Source: Gemmatimonadota bacterium
Lineage (GTDB): Bacteria; Gemmatimonadota; Gemmatimonadetes; Longimicrobiales; Gaopeijiaceae
NCBI GenBank assembly: GCA_022826565.1
Contig: JAJDUP010000005.1
Location: forward strand, 62,001 to 126,000
DNA: 64,000 nt
Direction of reading: 5' to 3'
Part shown: positions 18,631-27,003 of the stretch, in pieces
Layout: every line of letters starts with the position of its first letter
How positions within the stretch are numbered: the stretch's first letter is position 1
Made by a program: the position numbers and the translations under genes
Notes under the pieces: model-generated
The model's database searches: none
What the model saw: only the letters and a program-made list of their open reading frames with translations
What the model was told of the DNA's origin: nothing

Positions 18631-19944
18631 ATGGAAGCAGTAGCGAGCCGCGGCGCCGAGATCTTCGCCGAGCAGCGGAAGTACATCTTCGACTGCGTGA
18701 TCCCGCTCTACGAGGAGCCGCTGGCCATCGCCGAAGGCAAGGGCTGCCGGGTCAGGGATTTTGACGGCCGCGAATACCTCGACGCCTTCGCGGGGATCCT
18801 CACCACGTCGCTGGGGCACTGCCACCCGGCCGTGGTCGCGGCAGTGCAGGAACAGGCGGCCCGCGTCGGCCATCTCTCCACCCTCTACGTCAACGACCGC
18901 CAGGTCGAGGCGGCGCGCGGCCTGGCCGGGATCGCGCCGGGCGACCTGCGCCGCACCTTCTTCCTGAACAGCGGGGCGGAGGCGATCGAGACGGCGCTGC
19001 AGGCGGCGCGCCTGCACACGGGCCGCACCGAGGTCATCGCGCTGCGCCAGGCGTACCACGGCCGCACCAGCATGGCCTCGGCGGTCACCGCACACGCGCC
19101 ATGGCGCGTTCTACCCGCCACCTCGACCGGGGTCACGCACGCCCTCTCGCCGTACCCGTACCGCGCCCCCTTCGGCGCCGCCTCCGACGAGGAGCTGGTC
19201 GAGATCTACGCCCAGGACCTGATCGAGGTCATCGAGACCACCACGAACGGCCGTCCCGCCGCCTTCATCGCCGAGACCATCCAGGGCGTCGGCGGATACA
19301 TCGTCCCGCCCAGGGGCTACTTCCAGCGCATGGCCGACGTCATCCGGTCGTACGGCGGCCTCTTCATTTCGGACGAGGTGCAGGCCGGGTTCGGTCGCAC
19401 GGGCGGCCGCTGGTTCGGGATCGAGCACTGGGGCGTGGTCCCCGACATCATGGTGATGGCGAAGGGGATCGCGGGCGGCATGCCCGTGGGCGCCACCATC
19501 ACGACCGACGAGATCGCGGGGAGCTGGCGCGGCAAGACCCTCTCGACCTTCGGCGGCAACCCCATCTGCATGGCCGGGATGGTGGCCGCGCTCGACGTCA
19601 TGCGCGCCGAGGACGTGCCAAGCCGCGCCCAAGAGCGCGGAACGCAGCTTCGCGGCGCGCTCGACAACCTGGCCGCCACCCACCCCTGGATCGGCGAGGT
19701 GCGCGGCATGGGCCTGATGCAGGCGCTGGAGCTGGTGGAGGACCCGGCCACCAAGGAGCCTGCGCCGCGCCTGGCCGGCATGCTCCTCAACGCGGCGAAG
19801 GACGAGGAGCTGCTGATCGGGATCGGCGGGCTTCACGGCCATGTCATCCGCCTCGGGCCGTCGCTGCTGATCTCGGAGACCGAGGTCGACGAGGTGACCG
19901 CGCGGCTGGGGCGTGCCTGTGCGGCGGTGGAGGCGGCCAGGTGA
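18631..19944 (+). CDS. Class III aminotransferase (AGXT2/omega-amino acid transaminase-like)
   Basis: 437 residues of the PLP fold-type I class III family. The PLP lysine is K278 in MVMAKGIAGGMPVGA; upstream are FFLNSGAEAIETALQAARL, AYHGRTSMASAVT and the cofactor Asp in ISDEVQAGFGRTG. Similarity is to alanine-glyoxylate/beta-aminoisobutyrate transaminases (AGXT2 type), which make malonate or methylmalonate semialdehyde; this fits the preceding MmsA. A 4-aminobutyrate or ornithine substrate cannot be excluded. The start is the ATG at 18631 with GGAG at 18622-18625. The palindromes 32-60 bp upstream suggest separate regulation. Confidence 0.88.
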   Translation: MEAVASRGAEIFAEQRKYIFDCVIPLYEEPLAIAEGKGCRVRDFDGREYLDAFAGILTTSLGHCHPAVVAAVQEQAARVGHLSTLYVNDRQVEAARGLAGIAPGDLRRTFFLNSGAEAIETALQAARLHTGRTEVIALRQAYHGRTSMASAVTAHAPWRVLPATSTGVTHALSPYPYRAPFGAASDEELVEIYAQDLIEVIETTTNGRPAAFIAETIQGVGGYIVPPRGYFQRMADVIRSYGGLFISDEVQAGFGRTGGRWFGIEHWGVVPDIMVMAKGIAGGMPVGATITTDEIAGSWRGKTLSTFGGNPICMAGMVAALDVMRAEDVPSRAQERGTQLRGALDNLAATHPWIGEVRGMGLMQALELVEDPATKEPAPRLAGMLLNAAKDEELLIGIGGLHGHVIRLGPSLLISETEVDEVTARLGRACAAVEAAR

Positions 19945-20014
19945 ATGCCGGCGCGCGGCGAGGACCGGGCGGCCGGAGCGAGCCTACCGGGTCGGCGGTC
20001 GCGGAGGTACGCCG

Positions 20015-20197
20015 ATGATCGCCGGGCTGCCCGTCGGCACCTGGGTGCTGATGGCGTTCGCGGTCGTGCCGGGCATCGTCCTGGTGACGGCGGCGTACCG
20101 GGTGCACAGGCGCGGCGATGCGCAGGCAAGCGAGCCGCAACCCGATCCAGGCGCTCCGCGGCAGGCGACGCAGCGAGGGGAGGGTGGCCGTGGGTGA
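20015..20197 (+). CDS. Small single-span membrane protein, putative symporter companion
   Basis: 60 residues: a short N-terminus, one membrane helix (about residues 8-28, LMAFAVVPGIVLVTAAYRV) and a charged, disordered tail. The ATG has GGAGG at 20003-20007 with 7 nt spacing, which supports it as a real gene. It ends 18 nt before a sodium/solute symporter. Short one-helix proteins directly upstream of sodium symporters are known as small accessory subunits in some transporters (for example MetS with MetP). The sequence itself shows no conserved motif I recognise; the role is inferred from size and position. Confidence 0.6.
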   Translation: MIAGLPVGTWVLMAFAVVPGIVLVTAAYRVHRRGDAQASEPQPDPGAPRQATQRGEGGRG

Positions 20198-20215
20198 GGC
20201 CGGGGTGGCGGTGCG

Positions 20216-21769
20216 ATGATCGGCGTGCTTGTCACCTACTTCGCAATCCTCATCGGAATCGGATGGTGGGCCAGTCGCGAGAGCCGCTCCGTGGCGGGGT
20301 TCTACGTGGCCGGGAAGAAGCTGCCGTCGTGGGTGATCGCGTTTTCGTCGAACACGACCGGCGAGAGCGGGTGGCTGCTGCTCGGGCTGACCGGGATGGG
20401 GTACCTGGTCGGCTTCCACGCGCTGTGGGTCGTTCTGGGCGAAGTGATCGGGGTGGCGCTGGCGTGGTCGGTGGTGGCGCGGCCGTTCAAGGAGTTCACG
20501 GACCGGTACGACGCGATCACGGTGCCGGACTACCTGGCGGACCGGTTCGCGGATCGCGCGCACGTGCTGCGGCTGGTGAGCGCTGTGATCATCTTCACGA
20601 TGGTGGGGGCGTACACGGCGGCGCAGCTCACCGCGTCGGGCAAGGCGTTTTCGTCGTTCCTGGGGACGAGCTACGAGGGCGGCGTGCTGCTCGGGGCGGC
20701 TGTGATCCTGCTGTACACGAGCATCGGCGGCTTCAAGGCCGTGGCGTACAGCGACGTGGTGCAGGGGGTGCTGATGTTCCTCTGCCTGCTGCTGCTCCCG
20801 ATCTTCGGAATCTGGCAGGCGGGAGGATGGGGCGAGCTGATGGCGGGCATCGGCGAGATCGACCCGGCGCTGCTGCTGCCGATGGGCGAGCACGGCTGGT
20901 CGGCGGCGGGTGTGATCAGCGCGCTGAGCTTCGCCGGGATCGGGCTGGCGTTTCTGGGGGCGCCGCAGCTGCTGACCCGGTTCATGTCGGCGCGGAACCG
21001 GAGCCAGATCGGCGAGGGCGGGGTGATTGCGGTGCTCTGCATCGTGGTCTTCGACATCGGCGCCGTGCTGACCGGCGTGGCGGGCCGCTACCTCTTCCCG
21101 GGGCTGGCCGATCCGGAGACGGTGCTCCCGGTGATGTCGACCGAGTTCTTCCCGGCGCTGATCGCGGGGGTGATCCTGGTCGTCGTGCTGGCCGCGATCA
21201 TGTCGACGGTGGATTCGCTGCTGATTCTGGCGTCGTCGGCGGTGGTGCGCGATACGGTGCAGAAGGTCTTCCGGCCGGATTTCTCGGACCGGCGGCTGGC
21301 GCTGATCGGCCGCGGCCTGACGGTGGTGATCGGGCTGGGGGGATTGGCGGTGGCGCTGCCTGAATCCCGCATGATCTTCTGGTTCGTGCTCTTTGCGTGG
21401 TCGGGGCTGGCGTCGGCGTTCACTCCGGTCGTGCTGTGCTCGCTCTTCTGGCGCGGGACGACGCGCGTCGGTGCGATCTGGGGGATGATCGCCGGGTTCC
21501 TCACCGCGGTGGTGTGGGTGCTGCCCATCCTGCCTGGATCGGAGGCCGGCGGAATCGCCCTGAAGGAGCACTTCTACGACCTCTACGAGATGATCCCGGG
21601 GTTTGCGGTAGGCTTTGCCGTTACAATCGGGGTGAGTCTGTTCACGAAACCGCCGCCCGACGCGGGCCCCGTGCTGGACGACGTGAAGCGGGTGGTGGGC
21701 GGGCCGTTCACGCCGGCCGCGGGTGCGGGTCGCGGTGCGGAGATGCCGGTCGGCGGCGGAGACGGGTAG
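20216..21769 (+). CDS. Sodium:solute symporter (SSS/PutP family)
   Basis: 517 residues with about 13 membrane helices. SSS features include the N-terminal GWWASRESRSVAGFYVAGKKLPSW motif region, the FSSNTTGESGWLLLG helix, SIGGFKAVAYSDVVQG and the IMSTVDSLLILASSAVVRD segment with the sodium-site serines. It takes up a solute with sodium across the inner membrane; closest by pattern are PutP-like proline transporters, but the substrate is not readable. It lies between the aminotransferase and signal peptidase genes and may import the amino acid handled by the upstream enzymes. The C-terminal 40 residues are a soluble, Gly-rich tail. Confidence 0.92.
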   Translation: MIGVLVTYFAILIGIGWWASRESRSVAGFYVAGKKLPSWVIAFSSNTTGESGWLLLGLTGMGYLVGFHALWVVLGEVIGVALAWSVVARPFKEFTDRYDAITVPDYLADRFADRAHVLRLVSAVIIFTMVGAYTAAQLTASGKAFSSFLGTSYEGGVLLGAAVILLYTSIGGFKAVAYSDVVQGVLMFLCLLLLPIFGIWQAGGWGELMAGIGEIDPALLLPMGEHGWSAAGVISALSFAGIGLAFLGAPQLLTRFMSARNRSQIGEGGVIAVLCIVVFDIGAVLTGVAGRYLFPGLADPETVLPVMSTEFFPALIAGVILVVVLAAIMSTVDSLLILASSAVVRDTVQKVFRPDFSDRRLALIGRGLTVVIGLGGLAVALPESRMIFWFVLFAWSGLASAFTPVVLCSLFWRGTTRVGAIWGMIAGFLTAVVWVLPILPGSEAGGIALKEHFYDLYEMIPGFAVGFAVTIGVSLFTKPPPDAGPVLDDVKRVVGGPFTPAAGAGRGAEMPVGGGDG

Positions 21770-21800
21770 CCCGGGCAAGCGGGACGGGAGAACGAGCGCG

Positions 21801-22586
21801 ATGGCGAAGAAGGGTCAGCGGAAGAAGGCGAAGGGGCGGGGCGGCGGCGCCAAAAAGGGTGCCGCAAAGAAGGCCGGGCCCAGGAAGAGCGCCGCGAAGA
21901 AGACCGACGCCCGCAGCGGCGGCCTGATGGAGTGGGTGCGCTCGCTCGCGGTGGCGTTCGTGATCTTCCTCATCCTGCGGATCTTCCTCATCGAGACCTA
22001 CGTCATCGATTCCGGATCCATGAAGAACACGCTGCTCGTCGGCGACTTCCTGGCCGTCAACAAGCTGGCGATCGGTCCCCGGATCCCGTTCACGAACATC
22101 CGCCTCCCCGGCTACTCGGAGCCGCGCCGCGGCGACATCCTCGTCTTCGACCCCCATCATGAGGAGGACATGACGCTGGTGAAGCGGCTCATCGGCATGC
22201 CCGGCGACACCCTCGAGATGCGCGACAAGGTGCTCTACCTGAACGGCGAGGCGCAGGACGAGCCCTACGTGGCGATCATCGGCGACCGCGACCAGGTCGA
22301 TCCGCAGATGTACTGGCAAAACCAGAACCTGGTGGACGGACCGGACGTCAACTACCACCCGACCTGGGACAACTGGGGACCGCTGGTCGTCCCCGAGGGA
22401 CACTACTTCATGATGGGGGACAACCGCGACGACAGCCTGGATTCGCGCGTCTGGGGCCTCCTCGAAGGCTGGCGGTTCAAGGGCCGGGTGGCCTTCATCT
22501 ACTTCTCCTACGACCGCGATTCGTTCAGTCCCTTCCCCTGGATCACCGAGGTCCGCGGTAGCCGCATCGGGGACAGGGTCCGATAG
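21801..22586 (+). CDS. lepB: Signal peptidase I with a basic histone-like N-terminal tail
   Basis: 261 residues. After one membrane helix (about 48-66) come the catalytic motifs: SGSMKNTLL with nucleophile S73, LVKRLIGMPGD with general base K128, and GDNRDDSLDSR. It removes signal peptides on the outer face of the inner membrane. The start is the ATG at 21801, after GGGAG at 21786-21790. The 40 residues before the helix are almost entirely Lys, Arg, Ala and Gly in AKK/RKK repeats, like histone H1-type tails, which is not usual for this family. Because the tail is cytoplasmic it could touch lipid head groups, nucleic acid or ribosomes. Confidence 0.93.
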   Translation: MAKKGQRKKAKGRGGGAKKGAAKKAGPRKSAAKKTDARSGGLMEWVRSLAVAFVIFLILRIFLIETYVIDSGSMKNTLLVGDFLAVNKLAIGPRIPFTNIRLPGYSEPRRGDILVFDPHHEEDMTLVKRLIGMPGDTLEMRDKVLYLNGEAQDEPYVAIIGDRDQVDPQMYWQNQNLVDGPDVNYHPTWDNWGPLVVPEGHYFMMGDNRDDSLDSRVWGLLEGWRFKGRVAFIYFSYDRDSFSPFPWITEVRGSRIGDRVR

Positions 22587-22638
22587 TACATGACCTGCGG
22601 CGCTCGTCGCCGCGGGGGTACAACGGCTGGAGGACGAG

Positions 22639-24339
22639 ATGAAGTCAGTGACGCGGGGACAGTTCCTGGGCATGGCGGCGGGCACGGCGGGGGCGGGTTT
22701 GCTGAGCGGTTGCGACGCGGGGCCGGGCGCGGCGGACGGAGGCGACGCGGATGGAAGCGGCCTCGACGCCGACCTGATCGTCCACGGCGGCACCATCCAC
22801 ACGCTGGACGAGGACAACCCGGCGGCACAGTCGCTTGCCGTGCGGAACGGGCGTTTCGTGGCGGTCGGGTCCCGCGGCGAGGTGGACAACCTGCGTGGTC
22901 CCGGCACCGAAGTCATGGACCACCGAGACGCGGTCATCACCCCTGGGTTCATCGACGCGCACAGCCACCCGGCCGGCGCGGGCGTGCGCGAGCTCAAGGA
23001 CGTGAACGTCGACGTGCGCAGCATCGCCGAGATCAAGGAACTGATGGCGGCGCGGGCCCGCGATACGCCACCCGGCGAGTGGATCCAGGGCTTCAAGTAC
23101 GACGACACCAAGCTGGCCGAGGGGCGGCCGCTGAACCGGCTCGACCTGGACGAGGCGGTGCCGGACCACCCGGCGGTGGTGGGGCACCGGGGCGGGCACA
23201 CCAGCGTGTACAACTCGCGCGCCTTCGCGCTGGCGGGGGTCACCGCCGACACGCCCGATCCGCGCGGTGGAGCGTTCTACCGCGAAGACGGGGAGCTGAC
23301 CGGCCTCGTCGCCGAGCGCGCGAACTACGTCTTCTCGGCGCTGATCCCGAACATGCACTCGGATGACGATCGGCGCGCCGGCGTGAAGCTGATCACCGAG
23401 CTGATGGCGCGGGAAGGGCTGACCTCGTTCCACGACGCGGGGACGTCGGCAAACAGCATGCGTGCCTATCAGGCCGCCTACGCCGCAGACGAATTGTCAT
23501 GCCGCGTTTACATGATGTTACGTGGACCTTACAGCTACCTCCGCGAGGCCGGGGTAGCGACCGGGTTCGGCGACGAATGGCTGCGCGTGGGCGGGGTCAA
23601 GTTCAGCGCCGACGGTTCCGCGTCCGAGCGCACGATGCGCATGAGCACGCCGTACGTGGGCCGCCCGGACGACTACGGCATCCTCACCATGAACCAGGAG
23701 GAGATTCACGAGGCGGTCGAGGTGGCGCACCGCGCCAACTGGCAGGTCGGGATCCACGCCAACGGCGACGTGACGATCGACATGGTCCTCAACGCATACG
23801 AGCGCGTCCAGGAACTGTGGCCGAGGCCGAACCCGCGGCACCGCATCGAACACTGCTCGCTCGTGAATCCCGACCTTCTCGCACGGATCAAGGCCGCCGG
23901 GGCGGTGCCGACGCCCTTCTACACCTACGCCCACTACCACGGGAACAAGTGGGTCGAGTACGGGCCCGAGAAGATGGAATGGATGTTTGCCCACCGCTCG
24001 TTCCTGGACTACGACATTCCGGTCGCGCCGGCGTCGGATTACACGCCCGGGCCCTACGAGCCGCTGATGGCGATCCAGAGCATGGTCACGCGCAAGGACT
24101 TCGACGGGCGCTTGTGGGGACCCAGCCAGCGGATCACCGTGCCCGAGGCGATGCGGATCTGTACCATGGGCGGCGCCTACGCATCGTTCGAGGAGGACAT
24201 CAAGGGGTCGGTCACGGCGGGCAAGCTGGCCGACTTCGTGGTGCTGGCGTCCGACCCGCATGACGCGGACCCGGACGCGATCAAGGAGATCCCGGTGCTG
24301 CGGACGGTGGCGGGGGGACGGGTGACCTGGGAGGGTTGA
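22639..24339 (+). CDS. Amidohydrolase family lipoprotein (YtcJ-like)
   Basis: 566 residues. The N-terminus MKSVTRGQFLGMAAGTAGAG ends in LLSGC, a lipobox, so it is probably an exported lipoprotein; the RGQF lead resembles a weak Tat signal. The metal-dependent hydrolase barrel shows LIVHGGTIHTLDEDNP, PGFIDAHSHPAG with the HxH metal site, the SFHDAG and IHANGD segments, HRIEHCS, and the late Asp in PASDYTPGPYEP. This is the YtcJ/AepA-type amidohydrolase-3 branch, which acts on amide or carbamate bonds; the substrate is unknown. It follows signal peptidase by 52 bp containing a GC-rich hairpin. Confidence 0.9.
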   Translation: MKSVTRGQFLGMAAGTAGAGLLSGCDAGPGAADGGDADGSGLDADLIVHGGTIHTLDEDNPAAQSLAVRNGRFVAVGSRGEVDNLRGPGTEVMDHRDAVITPGFIDAHSHPAGAGVRELKDVNVDVRSIAEIKELMAARARDTPPGEWIQGFKYDDTKLAEGRPLNRLDLDEAVPDHPAVVGHRGGHTSVYNSRAFALAGVTADTPDPRGGAFYREDGELTGLVAERANYVFSALIPNMHSDDDRRAGVKLITELMAREGLTSFHDAGTSANSMRAYQAAYAADELSCRVYMMLRGPYSYLREAGVATGFGDEWLRVGGVKFSADGSASERTMRMSTPYVGRPDDYGILTMNQEEIHEAVEVAHRANWQVGIHANGDVTIDMVLNAYERVQELWPRPNPRHRIEHCSLVNPDLLARIKAAGAVPTPFYTYAHYHGNKWVEYGPEKMEWMFAHRSFLDYDIPVAPASDYTPGPYEPLMAIQSMVTRKDFDGRLWGPSQRITVPEAMRICTMGGAYASFEEDIKGSVTAGKLADFVVLASDPHDADPDAIKEIPVLRTVAGGRVTWEG

Positions 24340-24340
24340 T

Positions 24341-24357
24341 CCTCCAGATGGAGGTTT
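24341..24357 (+). terminator. Weak hairpin after the amidohydrolase gene
   Basis: CCTCC-AGAT-GGAGG at 24341-24354 is followed by TTT. The stem has only five pairs and the T-run is short, so this is at best a weak intrinsic terminator separating the amidohydrolase from the toxin-antitoxin genes. Confidence 0.3.
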
Positions 24358-24425
24358 GACCCGGGAGCCGCGTGTGGATTATCCTTTCGGCCAACGGATA
24401 TTCTCTCAATAGCAAAGTTGGAACA

Positions 24426-24629
24426 ATGAAGACCACTGTCGATATTCCCGACCAGGAATTGGCGGACGCTATCCGGTTCACCAACGCGAAGACGAAGCGC
24501 GAAGCCATTGTGGGCGCCATCGTGTACTTCAACCGGCGCATGCGCATGGCGGAACTGACCAGGTTCGGCGGGACCTGCCCGGATCTGGTCACGCCGGAGG
24601 AAGTCCAGGCCGCCCGTCGGCGGAGTTGA
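24426..24629 (+). CDS. VapB-type antitoxin
   Basis: 67 residues matching the short VapB antitoxin family paired with PIN toxins: MKTTVDIPDQELADAIRFT is the ribbon-helix-helix DNA-binding part, KTKREAIVGAIVYFNRR the dimer helix, and the C-terminal tail would cover the toxin. The ATG at 24426 is chosen over an in-frame upstream ATG at 24372 because the family begins at MKTTVDI. The upstream 85 bp is clearly richer in AT than neighbouring DNA and probably holds the autoregulated promoter. It is followed after 4 bp by its toxin. Confidence 0.88.
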   Translation: MKTTVDIPDQELADAIRFTNAKTKREAIVGAIVYFNRRMRMAELTRFGGTCPDLVTPEEVQAARRRS

Positions 24630-24633
24630 GGCA

Positions 24634-25041
24634 TTGCTTCTCGTCGATACTTCGTCCTGGATCCATTTCCTTCGGCCCGATGGCGATCCACGTGTACACG
24701 CCCGCGTAGAGGCCGCGCTCGAAAGCGGGGAAGCCTGCTTGTGCCCGATCGTGCAGCTGGAACTCTGGAACGGTGCCCGTGGAGCGCATGAACGACACGT
24801 GTTACGGGAATTCGCCCGCGTCGTCCCCGAGCTGGCAATCGAGGGTGAGGTTTGGAGAAAGGCGTACGAACTGGCGACGCATGCGCGGGCCCGGGGAGTG
24901 ACCGCCCCGGCAACGGATGTCCTGATTGCCGCCTGCGCTCTCCACCACGGTGCGGATCTGGAGTCCGCCGATTCGGACTTCGACCACTTGGCGGCTGTGG
25001 GAGGTCCGACTCGTTTGACACAAGTGCGCGAGTCTGACTAA
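24634..25041 (+). CDS. VapC-type PIN-domain ribonuclease toxin
   Basis: 135 residues with the PIN-domain acidic set: LVDTSSWIHFLR (Asp4), LCPIVQLELWNGAR (Glu), PATDVLIAACAL (Asp) and DSDFDHLA (Asp). PIN toxins cut structured RNAs such as initiator tRNA or rRNA loops with Mg2+. The TTG start at 24634, 8 nt after GGAG and 4 bp after the antitoxin stop, fits a VapBC operon. All catalytic residues seem present, so it should be an active toxin held by the upstream antitoxin. Confidence 0.9.
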   Translation: MLLVDTSSWIHFLRPDGDPRVHARVEAALESGEACLCPIVQLELWNGARGAHERHVLREFARVVPELAIEGEVWRKAYELATHARARGVTAPATDVLIAACALHHGADLESADSDFDHLAAVGGPTRLTQVRESD

Positions 25042-25063
25042 GTTCATTGGACTAGACTAATAT
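25034..25063 (+). promoter_or_regulatory. Promoter/operator-like region before the second toxin-antitoxin pair
   Basis: A -10-like TAATAT at 25058-25063 lies 18 bp after CTGACT at 25034-25039. The sequence GACTA occurs three times here (25036, 25050, 25055), the kind of short repeat used by Phd/YefM antitoxins for self-repression. It falls between the VapC stop and the next antitoxin start. Confidence 0.45.
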
Positions 25064-25080
25064 CTACGCGGAGACCTCCG

Positions 25081-25326
25081 GTGCGCACCTACAACATGCA
25101 CGAAGCCAAGACGCACCTCTCCCGGCTGGTCCGCGAGGCCGTGGCCGGTGATCCCTTCATCATCGCGCGCTCAGGGAAGCCGTTGGTGAAGGTGGTGTCG
25201 GTCGAGTCGCCCGGGCCGGAGGCGGTGCAGCGAACGGGGTTCATGCGTGGCCGGATCTCCGTGCCCGACGACTTCGACGCCATGGGAACCGAGGAAATCC
25301 TGAAGACTTTCAAGGGTGGAGAGTGA
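25081..25326 (+). CDS. Phd/YefM-type antitoxin
   Basis: 81 residues. The N-terminal MRTYNMHEAKTHLSRLVREA with GDPFIIARSGKPLVKVV is the classic Phd/YefM DNA-binding fold, followed by a flexible C-terminal tail (GRISVPDDFDAM) that usually wraps the toxin. GTG start with GGAG about 8 nt upstream. It overlaps the next gene by 4 nt (GTGA), so antitoxin and toxin are translationally coupled. The partner is a PIN toxin, as in many Phd-PIN hybrids. Confidence 0.88.
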   Translation: MRTYNMHEAKTHLSRLVREAVAGDPFIIARSGKPLVKVVSVESPGPEAVQRTGFMRGRISVPDDFDAMGTEEILKTFKGGE

Positions 25327-25715
25327 CGGCTCTCCTCGACACGCATCTCCTGCTGTGGGCTGCCGGCCTTCCCGACCGGTTGCCGCTTGAGGTGCGCGAA
25401 TTGCTGGCCGACCCTGCGACGGAACCGGCGTACAGTGCTGCCTCACTCTGGGAAGTCGCCATCAAGAGCGGGCTGGGACGCACCGATTTCTCGGTGGACC
25501 CGCGGCTACTCCGTCGCGGACTGCTCGAAAACGGCTATACCGAGTTGCCCGTAACCGGGACTCATGCGGTTGCCGTGGATCTGCTGCCCGAGATCCACAA
25601 AGACCCGTTCGACCGAATCCTCATCGCTCAGGCGCAGGTGGAGGGGATCACGCTGTGGACCATGGATGAGGTCGTGGGGCGTTATCCGGGACCGATCCGG
25701 GTGGCCAAGCAGTGA
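25323..25715 (+). CDS. PIN-domain toxin paired with Phd-type antitoxin
   Basis: 130 residues with a second type of PIN domain: TALLDTHLLLWAA (Asp), SAASLWEVAIKSGLG (Glu), KDPFDRILIAQAQ (Asp) and LWTMDEVVGRYPG. The HLLLWA and SAASLWEV patterns are typical of PIN toxins partnered by Phd-like antitoxins. It starts at a GTG that overlaps the antitoxin stop. It is not closely related to the PIN toxin 700 bp upstream, so the two modules were probably acquired separately and not duplicated in place. Confidence 0.88.
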   Translation: MTALLDTHLLLWAAGLPDRLPLEVRELLADPATEPAYSAASLWEVAIKSGLGRTDFSVDPRLLRRGLLENGYTELPVTGTHAVAVDLLPEIHKDPFDRILIAQAQVEGITLWTMDEVVGRYPGPIRVAKQ

Positions 25716-25739
25716 TTGACCCCGGCGCCGAATCCCCCC

Positions 25740-26945
25740 TCACCGTCCCCCGCCACCCACCGGCCACGGCGGCCCCTGGTGTTCGGCGGACACCGGCGCC
25801 AGTCCCATGTACACGAACTTCTGGATGCGTTTGCCCTCGTAGGTCTCGGTCGTGTAGACGTTTCCCTGCGAGTCGGTGGCGATGCTGTGCACGCCGATGA
25901 ACTGGCCCGCCTGCCTGCCTCCGTCGCCGAACGTCGTCAGGACCTCGAGCGATGCGCGATCCATGACGTAGACCCGGTGATTGCTGCCGTCGGCGACGTA
26001 CATGTAGCGCTGCCCGGGATCGCGTGAGAAGGCGAGATCCCAGGTTGAGCCGCCGCCCAGCGTGCGCGGCGCGATCAGCACCTCGTCCACGAACGTCCCG
26101 TCGGTCTGGAAGACCTGGATCCGGTCGTTCGGACGGTCGCAGACGTACACCAGACCGTCCAGCGAGGGCTCGGCGCAGTGGACCGGCGTGCGGAACTGCT
26201 GGAGAGGCGGTGCGTCCGGATCGTACGGCGGGGTGGGCGTGTCGTCCGGGGCGTTGCCGTAGGCACCCCAGTAGCGCTTGAACGCGCCGGTCGACGCATC
26301 GAGCACCGCCACGCGGCGCCCGCCGTAGCCGTCCGCGACGTATGCCTCGTTGGCTTCGGCGTGGAACGCCACCTTGGCGACCCGGTTGAAGCGCGTCTCG
26401 CTGTGGCTGTCGGGCTCCTGCCCCACCTCCGGCTGCCCGTAGGACGCCAGAAACCGGCCGTCGCGCGAGAATTTGAGGATGTGCGAGTCGATTGCGCCGT
26501 TGCCGCCGATCCACACGTTATCCATGTGGTCGACCGTGATTCCGTGGTTCGAGGCGGGCCACACGTACTCGTCGGAGGGGCCGCCCCATGAGTTGACCAG
26601 GTTCCCCTCGGGATCGAATTCGAGGACTTCGGGCGCGGCGCGGCAGCATTCGGCCGTCGGCGGGTCGGCCTCCGCGCCAAGCTCCGTGCCCGCGTCGATC
26701 GAGGCGCGCCGGTGGATGATGAAGACGTGGTCGCGAGAGTCCACGCCCACACCGATCGTGGAGCCGAGCAGCCAGTGCTCCGGCAGCGGCTTCGGCCAGA
26801 ACGGATCCACCTCGAACCTGGGCGCCACCGCGCTGTCCCCGGCTCCGGTGGAGGCCGCTTCATCGATCGCCTCCCCGCCGCACGCGAGCGCGATGGCGAG
26901 GCCGGCGATCACACCGCCGATTAGGTGTCGTCGCTTCACGTCCAT
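25740..26945 (-). CDS. NHL-repeat beta-propeller lipoprotein
   Basis: 401 residues. MDVKRRHLIGGVIAGLAIALAC is a lipoprotein signal with the cysteine at 22. The rest is a six-bladed NHL-type propeller with blades such as DRPNDRIQVFQTDGTFVDEV, VADGSNHRVYVMDRASLEVL and GVHSIATDSQGNVYTTETYE. Closest in pattern are NHL proteins resembling the lyase domain of peptidylglycine alpha-amidating enzyme. Catalysis cannot be claimed from the sequence; it may be a surface-anchored binding or lyase protein. It ends 24 bp from the convergent toxin gene. Confidence 0.8.
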   Translation of the reverse strand: MDVKRRHLIGGVIAGLAIALACGGEAIDEAASTGAGDSAVAPRFEVDPFWPKPLPEHWLLGSTIGVGVDSRDHVFIIHRRASIDAGTELGAEADPPTAECCRAAPEVLEFDPEGNLVNSWGGPSDEYVWPASNHGITVDHMDNVWIGGNGAIDSHILKFSRDGRFLASYGQPEVGQEPDSHSETRFNRVAKVAFHAEANEAYVADGYGGRRVAVLDASTGAFKRYWGAYGNAPDDTPTPPYDPDAPPLQQFRTPVHCAEPSLDGLVYVCDRPNDRIQVFQTDGTFVDEVLIAPRTLGGGSTWDLAFSRDPGQRYMYVADGSNHRVYVMDRASLEVLTTFGDGGRQAGQFIGVHSIATDSQGNVYTTETYEGKRIQKFVYMGLAPVSAEHQGPPWPVGGGGR

Positions 26946-27003
26946 GGCCGTCTCTCCTTGTGAGTTGGAGTTGCGGGTGCGAACCCTGCCGCCCGCGTCC
27001 AGT

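Noticed and set aside
22588-22622. GC-rich hairpin after the signal peptidase gene as terminator
   Set aside because: GCGGCG-CTCGT-CGCCGC forms a stem but is followed by G-rich sequence and no T-run.
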